A stretch of 64,000 nt of DNA, from assembly GCA_037176725.1 (NCBI GenBank), contig JAZBRS010000029.1:47254001-47318000 (forward strand). Reading direction: 5' to 3'. This document shows positions 53,636 through 63,734 of this stretch, in pieces. Position numbers and translations under genes: made by a program. The notes under the pieces were generated by a model that saw nothing but the letters and a program-made list of their open reading frames with translations, was not told the origin of the DNA and searched no databases. Source of the DNA: Posidonia oceanica (Eukaryota > Streptophyta > Magnoliopsida > Alismatales > Posidoniaceae). Within the stretch, counting starts at the first letter, position 1, and every line of letters begins with the position of its first letter.

Positions 53636-56600
53636 CTACTGATAGTACTTCTTCAGATAACAGAGGTTGACGGGCTCAGACTGCTCGACATGGTCCATAC
53701 CCTCAAGGGTTACAGCGCCTCCCGAAAAGATCTGCTTGACCACAAAGGGACCACGCCAATTGGGTCGGAATTTCCCTCGACCATCAGGCAAATGAATGGC
53801 GCGCAAGACAAGGTCCTCTGACTGGAAGCTTCTGGGCTGGACCTTCTTCAAGAATGCTCTGGCCATTCGCTTCTGATAGCAGTGAGCGTTGTGCATGGCT
53901 TGCAATCTGCGCTCATCGATCAGGTTCAGTTGGACGCAGCGGTCTTCGACCCATTCTGCTTCTTCCAACTCAGCTTCCCGCAGGATCCGCAGGGAGGGGA
54001 TCTCCACTTCAACAGGTAACACCGCTTCCATGCCGTACACCAGAGAGTACGGGGTGGCTCCTGTAGAGGTCCGGATTGATGTCCTGTACGCCCAGAGCGC
54101 GTACGGGAGCTTGTCGTGCCAATCCTTGTGGATTTCTGCCATTTTCTTCAGGATCTTGACAATGTTCTTGTTTGCAGATTCCACTGCTCCGTTCATCTGA
54201 GGCCGATAGGGCGAGGATCGATTGTGCTTGATTCTGAGACTTTGCAGGTATTCTTCGATCCTTTTGGTAATGAAATTTGAGCCGTTATCAGAGATGACAG
54301 AGTGCGGGACCCCATATCGGGCAACAATATTGTTTCTGATAAATTTTTCTGTTGCCGAAGCGGTGACTGTTCTGTAAGAGGCTGCTTCCACCCACTTGGT
54401 AAAGTAATCGATCGCTATCAGAATGTAACGATGACCATTTGAAGCAGCAGGGTGGATGGCGCCAATGACATCGATCCCCCAGGTGGAGAAAGGCCATGGC
54501 GAAGACATGTTGTGCAGCTGATGCGGAGGGGCTTTGATGAAGTTACCATGGATTTGACAATTGTGGCATCTACGCACGAACCGGCAGCAGTCGGCTTCCA
54601 TGGTCTGCCAGAAATATCCTTGCAGCATGATCTTCTTGGCCAGGAGGACGCCGTTCATGTGCGGGCCACAGGTCCCCGCATGCACTTGAAGCATCAGCGT
54701 GTCAGCCTCCAATTTGTTCAGGCAGCGTAGTAGCATCTGATTGTATGACCTTCTGTATAGCTGCCCGGCCCCTAACACATATTTTGACGCCAGACGCGCC
54801 AAAGTTCTCTTGTCTGTTGCCGTGGTATCAGGAGGAAAGCTACCAGATTCCAGGAAAGATTTTATGTCTTGATACCAGGGCTGCTCCCCTGCGGGATCCG
54901 CTTCCTCTATGCTCATGCAGTATGCAGGCTGTTCAATGCGAGTGACTGATACATCCACAGTGCTGTCTCCTGAAATGGTGAGCCAGGATGCCAGAGTTGC
55001 TAGTGCGTCTGCATACGCGTTTTTTGCTCTGTTCAGGTACGTGAAGCGGATGCTCTTGAATTTTTCCATCAGCCTCAGCAGGTGTTCGTGATACGGCACA
55101 AGCTTGGCATCTTTTGTCTTCCAATCGCCGTTCACTTGAGAAATCATTAGCATGGCATCGCCGTGCACATGCAGCTTCTGCGCCTCATGCTCAAGGGTGA
55201 CTTTCAACCCCAGGATGCACGCTTCGTACTCTGCTTCGTTGTTTGTGCAGGTGAAAGTCAGCTTCCTTGCGAAAGGAGTCATCTGTCCTTGGGGCATGGT
55301 CAGCACTGCGCCTATGCCTCGGCCCTTCTTGTTGACTGCACCATCAAAGTAGAGCTGCCATTCCTCTACTTCTTCAGGATCTTTCTGCTCAGAGTCCTCC
55401 ATTGCAAAGAGAATGTCTTCATCAGGAAACTGCGTCTGGAGGGGCTGGTATTCAGGCAGAGGGAGGTTAGCAAGATGGTCTGCCATTGCTTGACCCTTCA
55501 TGGACTTCTGTGTGACAAAGGTGATGTCATACTGGGACAATAACACCTGCCACTTAGCACATCTGCCCACCATGGCCGGCTTCTGAAAGAGGAACTTGAT
55601 AGGATCATGCCGGCATAAGAGCTGCACTGGGTATGCCATCAGGTAGTGCCTCAGCTTCTGTGCAGCCCAGACAAGTGACAAGCAAGTCTTCTCTAGTGTA
55701 CTGTACCTGGCTTCGCATTCATTGAATTTCTTGCTCAGGTAGTAGATGGCGCGCTCCTTCCTACCAGATTCATCATGCTGGCCCAAGACGGCGCCCATGG
55801 AATGCTGCGTCGTAGAAAGGTAGAGAAGTAAGGGTCTCCCTGGCGTAGGCGGGACCAGGACAGGAGGCTTGATCAGCAGCTGCTTGATCTTGGCAAATGC
55901 AGCCTGACACTCCTCGCTCCAGTGAATCCGCGCATTCTTCCTCAAGAGCTTGAAAATGGGTTCACAGATGGGCGTAAGCTGTGCAATGAAGCGACTGATA
56001 AATTGTAAACGCCCAAGCAGACTTCTGACTTCTTTTTCAGTTCTAGGGGGTGGCATGTCCACGATGGCTTGTGCTTTCAATGGGTCCACCTCAATCCCCC
56101 TTTGGCTAACAATGTAGCCGAGCAATCTGCCAGAAGATACCCCGAATACGCACTTCTTGGGATTTAGGCGCAGCTTGTACTTCCGTAGACGGTCAAAGAG
56201 CTTTCTGAGACAGGCAAGATGATCCTCGGGCTCTTTGGTTTTGGCAATCATATCGTCTACATAGACCTCCACTTCTTGGTGCATGAGGTCGTGGAATAGC
56301 GCAGTCATGGCCCTCTGATAGGTTGCACCAGCGTTCTTCAGGCCGAACGGCATGACTTGGTAGCAGAAGACTCCCCAAGGGGTAATGAATGAAGTCTTTT
56401 CCATGTCCTCTTCTGCCATTTTGATCTGATTGTATCCAGAGAAGTCGTCCATGAAGGAGAGCATTTTGTGGCCCACTGTATTGTCGACTAGGACGTCAAT
56501 GTGGGGCATTGGGAAGTCGTCCTTGGGACTCGCCTTGTTCAGGTCCCTGTAGTCGATACAGATCCGGATTCGGCCATCTTTCTTGGGCACAGGTACAATG

Positions 56601-59600
56601 TTTGCCAGCCATTCAAGATAAAGAACGACCTTCAGAAAATTGACTCCAAGCTGCTTCATTATTTCCTCTTTAATCATGAGCAGCCATTGCGGTCGCCATC
56701 TTCTTAGTTTCTGCTTTATTGGCTTGGCATCTGGATTTAAAGGCAGATTGTGCACCACTATCTCTATGTCAAGGCCGACCATATCTCCATAACTCCAGGC
56801 GAAGACATCCGCATATTCTTTCAGGAATGCGATGAATTCTGCTCGAGCCTGGGCGGACAGCTGGGCACTGATGCAAACTTCTCTGATTTCCTCAGCTGTG
56901 CCAATGTTAACAACCTCCGTTTCTTCTTCAACATGGAGGTTGGGGCCTTCTGGGTCGTCGTCATAGGGCCGGAACTCGGGCAAAGGTTCGTCAGTCTCAT
57001 CTATGCCCGTATCATCCTCTTCTCCATAAGCAACAAGTTCTGAGAGGATCTCTTTCTCAAAAGAAGGACTTGTGATATCGAAAGAGTGCATGTGTTCTGC
57101 TGCTTGGCCCTGGTGACGCTTCAGGATGGTCACGCTCACTCGAGTATTTTTGTAGCCTCGGTGCACGACCTCCGTCCCAGCAATTCCTTCTACTGCTTGC
57201 TCTGGCCTGACCGATTCTGCTGAGTGCTCTGCTGATTCTACTGAGGGCTCAACTGATACTGCTGCTGATACTGCTGACTGCTCTGCTGACTGTGCTGCTG
57301 AGGCTGCTGAGGCATTCTGCTCTGCTGCTGCTGCATCTACTGCTGATGCTCCCCCCTCTGGGTCTTCTAGTGTACTCGTGGAGGATATGCCGGACTGGCG
57401 GCTGGTCTGGTCACTGCCGCTCGATGCCTTGCTCAGGTGAGGCATGGGTTGCACAAACCACCTAGACCCGCCTTCTGGTTGAAGAGTGATGAGCTCATCT
57501 GGTCTAGGGGAGTCCGGCGCTGCTGAGTCTTCTAGGACCATAATAGAAGCATGGTCCTCTTGCAGAGGAGGATCCGTAACTACGGCTTTTCCTTTCCTTT
57601 CTGCGGCTTGATGGTCTGCCAGGTCTTCTACTATTGACTTGATCTGTTCTTGATAGAGTAGCTCTAAGTCGGACATCCAAGAATCGACCTGGGCTTCTAT
57701 CGCCACTCCTTCTTCTTCGTCCGAGGGGGAGTCGACGTAGTAGGCGCCGGGGGCCTGCGGCACTGGCCCGGCTGCAAGACGGATCGCCGCCCTTGGCGTC
57801 TGCATGATCTGGTTCACGGGCGCGTCCGCTGATGGCAGTTCAGATGTAGAAGGCCCAAAAAGACAGGTCAGCGGTGCTACTGATGAATAAGCTTCCAGGG
57901 TCACTGCTGGAGAATAAGTAGGGGTGCTCTTTGGAGGGCTCAAGGGCCCGGAGAATGTAGTGCTCAGTTGGCCTTTTGTATCGGGCCGTAACTGAGAGAG
58001 CGCAGCCTCTGACGCCATGAGGTCTTGCCATGAGAACTGCTGCAGGTTGTCAGGAGAATGCGGAGCGGACTGCGCCAGCTGCATTCCTGAAGATGATACT
58101 GAGGGAGCGGGCTGGGCCACGCTGCTGACTGAGTTAATAGACTGCCCCTCCAGAGATGGGGGCAGTGGCACTGATGTGTCTGTGACCGCTGGTAGCACAC
58201 TTGGTTTTGCCAAGAGGAGTGTCTCTGACTCCTGCACTGCTGCTGACTGATCTTGAGAAGCTGTTGTGGCTGCTGAAGGATGAGAACTCGCATCTACCAC
58301 AGGGCCTGCTGAGCTGCCTGCTGTTTCTGCCAGAGGGGGAGCTAAATGAACTGACTGTGGGGCCTCTGCTCTGACCACTGTTTCTGCTGAGTTGATTGGG
58401 ACTGCCTCTGTTGCATCAGACTGCTCTTCATCCGAGTAGTAGTCCTCAATACACACCCAACCCTCTGCCGGCGCTGTGGCTTGGTAGTCGGTTGATCCCA
58501 GAATTCCTGCACTGGTAAAGTTAGTGAGGTCCCTGGGAATGGCTGGTGCACGATCTCTGAGGTGGAAGCAGTGATCTTCTTCGAGCTTTGGTTCGTAGCC
58601 GAGGCCTTCAGATTTCCTTCGCTCCACTGCTACGATCGGCTCCGCGATCCCTTGGCCGTGACGCCCGAGCGGCGTACCCTTTATGTAACCCCACCTGTGA
58701 CATACATTCTCGACCATTCGAAAGGGGTTATTGTGAACGGTCAAGGAGTTGACACGTTCAAGATCAGGAACGAAGTTAACTGGTTCGCACCGGTTAACAC
58801 GATAGAGGGCTTCAGAAGTCTCGGGGTCAAACGGGATAGATTGCGAAGACACGGGAGAGACTGCTTCAATCCGCTCCTTCTCAAAGTTCTCCGCCATGAC
58901 GACGATGACATCATCGCCACGACGGTACTTTATCATTCGATGGAGGGTCGAAGGAAGGACCTGATGCTTGTGGAGCCAAGGGCGCCCAAGTAGAAGATTG
59001 AAGTTAGGCTTTAAGTCGACGACATAGAATTCTACGTCGAAGATGACCGGACCGATAGCCAGAGGGATAATCAGGATCCCTAGAGCGTCATGGTGAGTGT
59101 TGTCAAAAGCAGTCATTCCCTTCACGGCTGGCGTGATATCCTCGGCTTTGAATCTGAGCTTGGTTGCTGTACGCAAAGGGCAGACATTAAGGCCTGACCC
59201 GTTATCAACCAGCGTTAGGGGAATGCGAAAGTTTTTGAACTGCACCGTGACGAACAGAGGCTGGTTGTGATTAATCCCTGCCGGAGGCAGCTCATCACTC
59301 GTGAAAGAGATGACCTGGGGCTTCACGATTAACCCAACCATGCTCTCCAAGGCAGAAGGCTCAATGGACTGGGACACACGAGCAGCCTGGAACACGCGAA
59401 GAAAAGCCTCGCGGTGCTCGGCAGAAGTGTGGATCAAATCCCAGATGCAGATGTCGGCTTTGACCTTCTTAAGCTGGGAAGTTAGGTCTGCTTTAGGTTG
59501 GCTTCTCCTAGCAGCTGGAGGGGTGATTCTAGCAGGTTCTAAAGGAGTGGTGGCAGGAAGCTGGGTTACTACAGGCTGGCTAGAGGCTTGGCTAGCTACG

Positions 59601-59809
59601 GGCTGATCTGGGGTTGGATCTGCTAAGGGTTGGCCTGAGGGTGGGGGTATAACAGGTCTAGGGAGAGTTGGCCTAGTTGCCGGTGCTGGGGGCCTGTAAA
59701 TCCTCCCCGATCGCGTTACTTCCGCGCACATTTCTGTGGCGTAGCTGTAAGGGACGCGATGGATGTCCAAGGTCAAATCAATGACGACTGGAGCATGTGC
59801 TGCGAGCAC
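53636..59809 (-). CDS. pol: Element C Pol polyprotein: PR, RT, RNase H, archaeal-type RNase H, integrase
   Basis: One uninterrupted frame; the frame is open up to the gag stop at 59927, in the same frame as gag. Numbering from the GTG at 59809 (2,057 residues): Pro-rich extension (about 40-105); aspartic protease with VDNGSGLNV (D202) and LLLGRPWLHKHQ (273-283); a long Ser/Ala/Pro-rich variable linker (about 440-890); RT with IDYRDLNKASPKDDFP, FMDDFSGYNQI (about 1119-1129) and YVDDM (1183-1187); Ty3-type RNase H lacking the usual DAS motif (LSTTQHSMGAVL); a second RNase H with YFDGA (D1489), AEYEA (E1527), HGDA (D1551) and YADAL (D1601); integrase with H1710, H1717, C1748, C1751 and D1780, D1841, E1877 (35 residues between the last two), then a GPF-type C-terminal module. 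All catalytic residues look present. The double RNase H is diagnostic of the Tat lineage. It acts in the cytoplasmic particle and, for integrase, in the nucleus. Confidence 0.97.
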   Translation of the reverse strand: MLAAHAPVVIDLTLDIHRVPYSYATEMCAEVTRSGRIYRPPAPATRPTLPRPVIPPPSGQPLADPTPDQPVASQASSQPVVTQLPATTPLEPARITPPAARRSQPKADLTSQLKKVKADICIWDLIHTSAEHREAFLRVFQAARVSQSIEPSALESMVGLIVKPQVISFTSDELPPAGINHNQPLFVTVQFKNFRIPLTLVDNGSGLNVCPLRTATKLRFKAEDITPAVKGMTAFDNTHHDALGILIIPLAIGPVIFDVEFYVVDLKPNFNLLLGRPWLHKHQVLPSTLHRMIKYRRGDDVIVVMAENFEKERIEAVSPVSSQSIPFDPETSEALYRVNRCEPVNFVPDLERVNSLTVHNNPFRMVENVCHRWGYIKGTPLGRHGQGIAEPIVAVERRKSEGLGYEPKLEEDHCFHLRDRAPAIPRDLTNFTSAGILGSTDYQATAPAEGWVCIEDYYSDEEQSDATEAVPINSAETVVRAEAPQSVHLAPPLAETAGSSAGPVVDASSHPSAATTASQDQSAAVQESETLLLAKPSVLPAVTDTSVPLPPSLEGQSINSVSSVAQPAPSVSSSGMQLAQSAPHSPDNLQQFSWQDLMASEAALSQLRPDTKGQLSTTFSGPLSPPKSTPTYSPAVTLEAYSSVAPLTCLFGPSTSELPSADAPVNQIMQTPRAAIRLAAGPVPQAPGAYYVDSPSDEEEGVAIEAQVDSWMSDLELLYQEQIKSIVEDLADHQAAERKGKAVVTDPPLQEDHASIMVLEDSAAPDSPRPDELITLQPEGGSRWFVQPMPHLSKASSGSDQTSRQSGISSTSTLEDPEGGASAVDAAAAEQNASAASAAQSAEQSAVSAAVSVEPSVESAEHSAESVRPEQAVEGIAGTEVVHRGYKNTRVSVTILKRHQGQAAEHMHSFDITSPSFEKEILSELVAYGEEDDTGIDETDEPLPEFRPYDDDPEGPNLHVEEETEVVNIGTAEEIREVCISAQLSAQARAEFIAFLKEYADVFAWSYGDMVGLDIEIVVHNLPLNPDAKPIKQKLRRWRPQWLLMIKEEIMKQLGVNFLKVVLYLEWLANIVPVPKKDGRIRICIDYRDLNKASPKDDFPMPHIDVLVDNTVGHKMLSFMDDFSGYNQIKMAEEDMEKTSFITPWGVFCYQVMPFGLKNAGATYQRAMTALFHDLMHQEVEVYVDDMIAKTKEPEDHLACLRKLFDRLRKYKLRLNPKKCVFGVSSGRLLGYIVSQRGIEVDPLKAQAIVDMPPPRTEKEVRSLLGRLQFISRFIAQLTPICEPIFKLLRKNARIHWSEECQAAFAKIKQLLIKPPVLVPPTPGRPLLLYLSTTQHSMGAVLGQHDESGRKERAIYYLSKKFNECEARYSTLEKTCLSLVWAAQKLRHYLMAYPVQLLCRHDPIKFLFQKPAMVGRCAKWQVLLSQYDITFVTQKSMKGQAMADHLANLPLPEYQPLQTQFPDEDILFAMEDSEQKDPEEVEEWQLYFDGAVNKKGRGIGAVLTMPQGQMTPFARKLTFTCTNNEAEYEACILGLKVTLEHEAQKLHVHGDAMLMISQVNGDWKTKDAKLVPYHEHLLRLMEKFKSIRFTYLNRAKNAYADALATLASWLTISGDSTVDVSVTRIEQPAYCMSIEEADPAGEQPWYQDIKSFLESGSFPPDTTATDKRTLARLASKYVLGAGQLYRRSYNQMLLRCLNKLEADTLMLQVHAGTCGPHMNGVLLAKKIMLQGYFWQTMEADCCRFVRRCHNCQIHGNFIKAPPHQLHNMSSPWPFSTWGIDVIGAIHPAASNGHRYILIAIDYFTKWVEAASYRTVTASATEKFIRNNIVARYGVPHSVISDNGSNFITKRIEEYLQSLRIKHNRSSPYRPQMNGAVESANKNIVKILKKMAEIHKDWHDKLPYALWAYRTSIRTSTGATPYSLVYGMEAVLPVEVEIPSLRILREAELEEAEWVEDRCVQLNLIDERRLQAMHNAHCYQKRMARAFLKKVQPRSFQSEDLVLRAIHLPDGRGKFRPNWRGPFVVKQIFSGGAVTLEGMDHVEQSEPVNLCYLKKYYQ

Positions 59810-59926
59810 ACGAGGGGTTACAGGGGGACCTACAGGATGCTGAGGTCTATCTAGGGGATATGGTGGTTGGGGTGGGAAGGCTGGGGCAGGTTGAGGTCTG
59901 CCTAGAAGGTGTAGTTGAGGCCGCCC

Positions 59927-59929
59927 TTA
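59927..59929 (-). other. Single in-frame stop between gag and pol (possible readthrough site)
   Basis: The TAA is followed by GGGCGGCCT, and no other stop lies between it and the protease in the same frame (read by hand to 59807). Element A has the same arrangement with TAG (21266-21268). Confidence 0.75.
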
Positions 59930-62400
59930 AAGGTGGATAGGAGAACTAGGCTGGGCTCTGGCTAAAAGGTGTACAGGAGATTGAGCCTGAGGGAGCATGG
60001 CGGGAGGCGCAAGAGGGCGCTCCGGCCTGGCACGCGGTCGGATCAAATGGATTCCCGACTCGGAGCCGGCAACTGCCGCCAAATAGAGACTAACTGGGAA
60101 AGGCTCAGAGATGTCAGAGATAAGATCAGAGGGATCTACTACAGAAGTAGCAGGCCCAGAAGGAAAGACAGAGTGGACGCCTGAGGTTCCCGCCCCTCCC
60201 GGATAAGAGTGCTCCGGTAAAGGTTGGCGGACGATGCCAGAATGGGGGGGAACAGCTGAAGATGCGGATGCATGAGTGCGTGCTTGAGTGGATGCCTCGT
60301 GCGTGTCAATCACAATCGTTCCCGATTCGATCAAGTCCTGAATTGCGTTCCGCAGGGAAAAGCAATTATCCGTCGAATGCCCGACGCTTCGATGGAAATT
60401 GCAGAAGAGGTCTGGCCTAAACCAATGCGGCAGAGGGCTTGGCGGCGGACGGACCTCCGGGAACTTCAGGAGCGATGCCACCTTCGGCAAGATGTCCGTG
60501 AGTGGTTCCACCAGTGGGGTGAAATTTCTCCTCTCAGCGGGTGGTCTTCTTTGCCTTGGGTGTGAGCCTTGCTGAACCGGTGCGGCAGGATAGACCGGTC
60601 TAGCGGTGGTAGTGATGTGCGGTGTGTGCGGGTTCCTAGGTGCAGGAGCGTACACCATCTGAGCTGGAGCAGGCCGAGACGGCAAGCGAACAGGTACAGC
60701 AGGAGAGTCGACGAATGCAACAGCGGGTTTCGGCGAATCCTTCCTCTTCGGGCGGTTGTTGTTGTTGCCGCTGTTGTTGTTGTTGGAGGTGCTGCTGTTG
60801 GCACTGTTGCTGCTGATCACTGCCTGCTTAGCGAATGCAGAGAGAGCCGGAAAGTTGCCACTCCGCAAAGAACTCTCTACGCGCGCTCCAGCTCTGATGA
60901 GTGCCGCAAAAGTAGTGACTGGTTGAATGCTAAGCAGAGCTCCAAGAGACGGCTGCGCCCCTTTGACAACGATCTCGATAGACTCCTCATCAGAGGGTCT
61001 ATCTCGAACCTGAGAGGCAAGGGCACGCCAGCGGCCGACGTACTCCCCGAACGGCTCGCCAGAGTTCTGCTTGATGGCGATCAAGTCCGCCCTCTTTGGG
61101 ACAAGATCGAGGTTGAAGGAGTATTGCTCCAGGAACGCCTGACTGAGGTCATTCCAAGTCTTGATGGCTGACATATCGAGTGATGTGAACCACTTGAGTG
61201 CCGGCCCGGTCAAACTCTTCTGGAACAAGCGGATCAGCAACCTCTCGTCAGCCTGAAGCTGAGCGAGATCACCGCAATACGCCTTCAGGTGTGCTACAGG
61301 GCAGCCCCTACCATTATACTTCTCGAAGTCCGGGATTTTGAACTTCGGAGGGAGTACCGCCTCTGGAAAACAGCAGAGGTCTCGGAATTGGTAGGTCTGG
61401 TGCTCAGTACCCTGCACTAATCGTAGTGCCTTCTCCAAGACGTCCATCCGGTTATTGATGGGGTCTGGAATTGCTGCTGTAGGAGAGGGATCAGCAGGGG
61501 TAGTGAGCACATACGCCGAATGGGTCGCACCTAAGTGCTCTTCCTGATCCACCATAGCGTCGCCTGGTGGAGCAACGGGATGGCCGGCGTATCCGTGCTG
61601 GGGTACAGTGTATGCAGGATGCTGGACTTGGTGAAGAGGAGAAGAATAAATGCCATGCTGTGCCGGGATAGGGGGAGGATGACGGAGCACCAGTTGCTGT
61701 ACAGGCGGGGTGCCAGACAGCGAGCCAGTGAGGTACTAGGCTCCAGCCGATCCAAAGGGTTGACCACCAGAAGGAAGTGGAGCATGCTGTGCTAAGTGTT
61801 GTGCAGGAGGCGGTAGACGGGCCCCCATCGTCGGAACCGTGAGCAGTTGCGACGATGGTCGAGGCGGAGGTGCAGAGGTTGATGCAAGAAATGCAGGAAC
61901 TGGCCTTGGAGGAACCTTAGGGACGACAGAGACAGAAGAAGGACGAACTGATAGAGCCATGCCCTGCAGTCTCTGGGCAAGCTCCATCAGATGCTGGTAC
62001 TGCGCCTCGGGCATCTCGGCAGTGGGGACGCTGAAGTGCAGTGCCGGCGGGGGCTGAGAAACAAGTGGCACGGACACAGATGGTCCGAGAAGGAAGGATT
62101 CTACAGAAAAGGTTGCAGCAGGGTGGAAGGGATGTCAAAAGCGACGTATCCCTGGGACGGAGGGGGCAGTGGCGTCTCTGGAACGCGAGTAACGGCCGTC
62201 AAGATAGACTCGGCGACCGGATCCGGAGGAAGTGAGGCTTGCCACTGTCCTGGGTTGTACTGAGAACCTAGAGACGTCAGAGGAGGAAACCCTGGCGTCG
62301 GAGGGGGAACAAAGGGGACAGAAGGAGCAACTGGAGGGGCCAGAACGGAAACACCCTCCGTGACAGGAGTAAAAGAAGGCTCACTAACGTATTGGGCCAT
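59927..62400 (-). pseudogene. gag: Element C gag (core intact; frameshift and amber stop in N-terminal part)
   Basis: The conserved start MAQYVSEP is at 62398-62400. Its frame is lost near 62100-62130, where C has about 5 extra bases compared with A. In the frame of the gag core a TAG (61736-61738) replaces the CAG (Gln) found in A and N. After that a 587-codon frame is open (61690-59927): LEKALRLVQGTEHQTYQFRDL, YNGRGCPVAHLKAYCGDLAQ, LKWFTSLDMSAIKTWNDLSQ and FGEYVGRWRALASQVRDRPS form the capsid-like domain. Asn-rich and Pro-rich stretches follow, then a zinc-knuckle variant FCNFHRSVGHSTDNC (CX2HX4HX4C, near 60360-60403). It ends with TAA (59927-59929) and pol continues in the same frame. The N-terminal lesions look recent. 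Confidence 0.92.
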
Positions 62401-63715
62401 TGCTGACCTAGAGCGTGTGAGAACAGGGCTGCGACGGGTATTCAAGCGGCGAGTCCTAAGAGGAGCTATCGTCGCAAATGCGGATAGCTCGGAAGAGGAA
62501 TGGTCGCGAACTAAGTCGCAAAAGGGCGTCAACGGGGGTCGATACTCGAGCTCTGGCAAAGGGAAACTCGCTTACCGATCACGCTGACACAACAAAAGGA
62601 AATTAGGGTTAGAAACTAAAAAGATGAATGCAAATGAGTTAGTTAAGTGGCGTGAATGATATGCATGCTTTCTAGTATGCCCCCCTTACCTAACTAGTGT
62701 TTCCTAGCAAGGCTGTCGACTCTGGGTATCCCTGGATGTACGGGTCACCGACTCAGGTCAGAAAAAGTAGGTCCCCTGTCTAACTCCCGGCCCAAAGCTC
62801 AGGTAATGACAGGGTGGTGCGTTAGTGGCCTCTACCCCGCCAAAGCGTGGGTGGTACCCTCTACTAACACCGACACGACCCCCGGACAAGGAGGGGGCGG
62901 ACCGACCAACTTATGCCACGCCCAAAGCAGTGGAACAAGAGGCCGGAACCGTCCTTCGCAGACTAGTAGGTGGACTCAGAGGAGAAGAATGCATGCCCTA
63001 TATGATGCTTATGCAAAATGATTAGAGTTTTTTATCTTGCACATTTTATTAACCAAAGGGGGTGAAGGATTGTTTGTAGTCTCTAGTTACCCCTAGAAGT
63101 TCCTTTTACTTGCATTTTTTAGTTAACCATGGGGGGAAGCAGACAAGTCTCTACTATCCTAAGCATGGCAAGTGCAAAAGGGAAGAAAATCAGTCAAAAT
63201 GGCAAGCAACCATCACACAACACAACAAAAGGCATGTTCATGGCATGTGCGAGTGTTTGTGGGCATGATGGTGAAAAAGAAACATTCATCAAGTCAAAAG
63301 GCATGTAAGCATAGTATGTGCGTGTGTAGTGACATAGCAAGAGTGTAAAAGAAGCATTCAACGTTCAAAAAGCATGTATTTTAGCCAAACAAAGTATATA
63401 GACATGCAATGGGCAAGAATTAAAGCAATAATAAGCGAGTAAGGTAAAGCAAGGTAAAAGTAAGCAGACTGTAAAGGAAATAAAGGCACAAGCAAGGCAG
63501 TGAGTAAATAAACAAGCAAAGGAGCAAAGCCAGGCAAAGGAAAGCGCAAACTGAGACAAAAGAGGTGCAAGAACCTAAGCAAAGTAGCCACGAAGCGACT
63601 TGCTAGGAGTTTGCACAGAAAAGCGAGCAAAACAGGCGAAGAAGGCACTCAAGGCAGACAAAGCTGCAAAACAAGCGAGCGAAAAGCCAGGAACGAAAGC
63701 CGGAGTCTAGTCTAA
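62401..63715 (-). other. Element C leader (5' UTR)
   Basis: No gene. 62700-63000 matches the leaders of A, D and N, including GCCAAAGCGTGGGTGGTACC near 62839. The part next to the PBS is A-rich. It probably holds packaging signals, given conservation in gag-only elements. Confidence 0.7.
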
Positions 63716-63734
63716 TCCCCAGCGGAGTCGCCAC
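63716..63734 (-). other. Primer-binding site of element C
   Basis: Minus strand GTGGCGACTCCGCTGGGGA directly after the LTR terminus GCTACA; identical to that of N. Confidence 0.93.
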
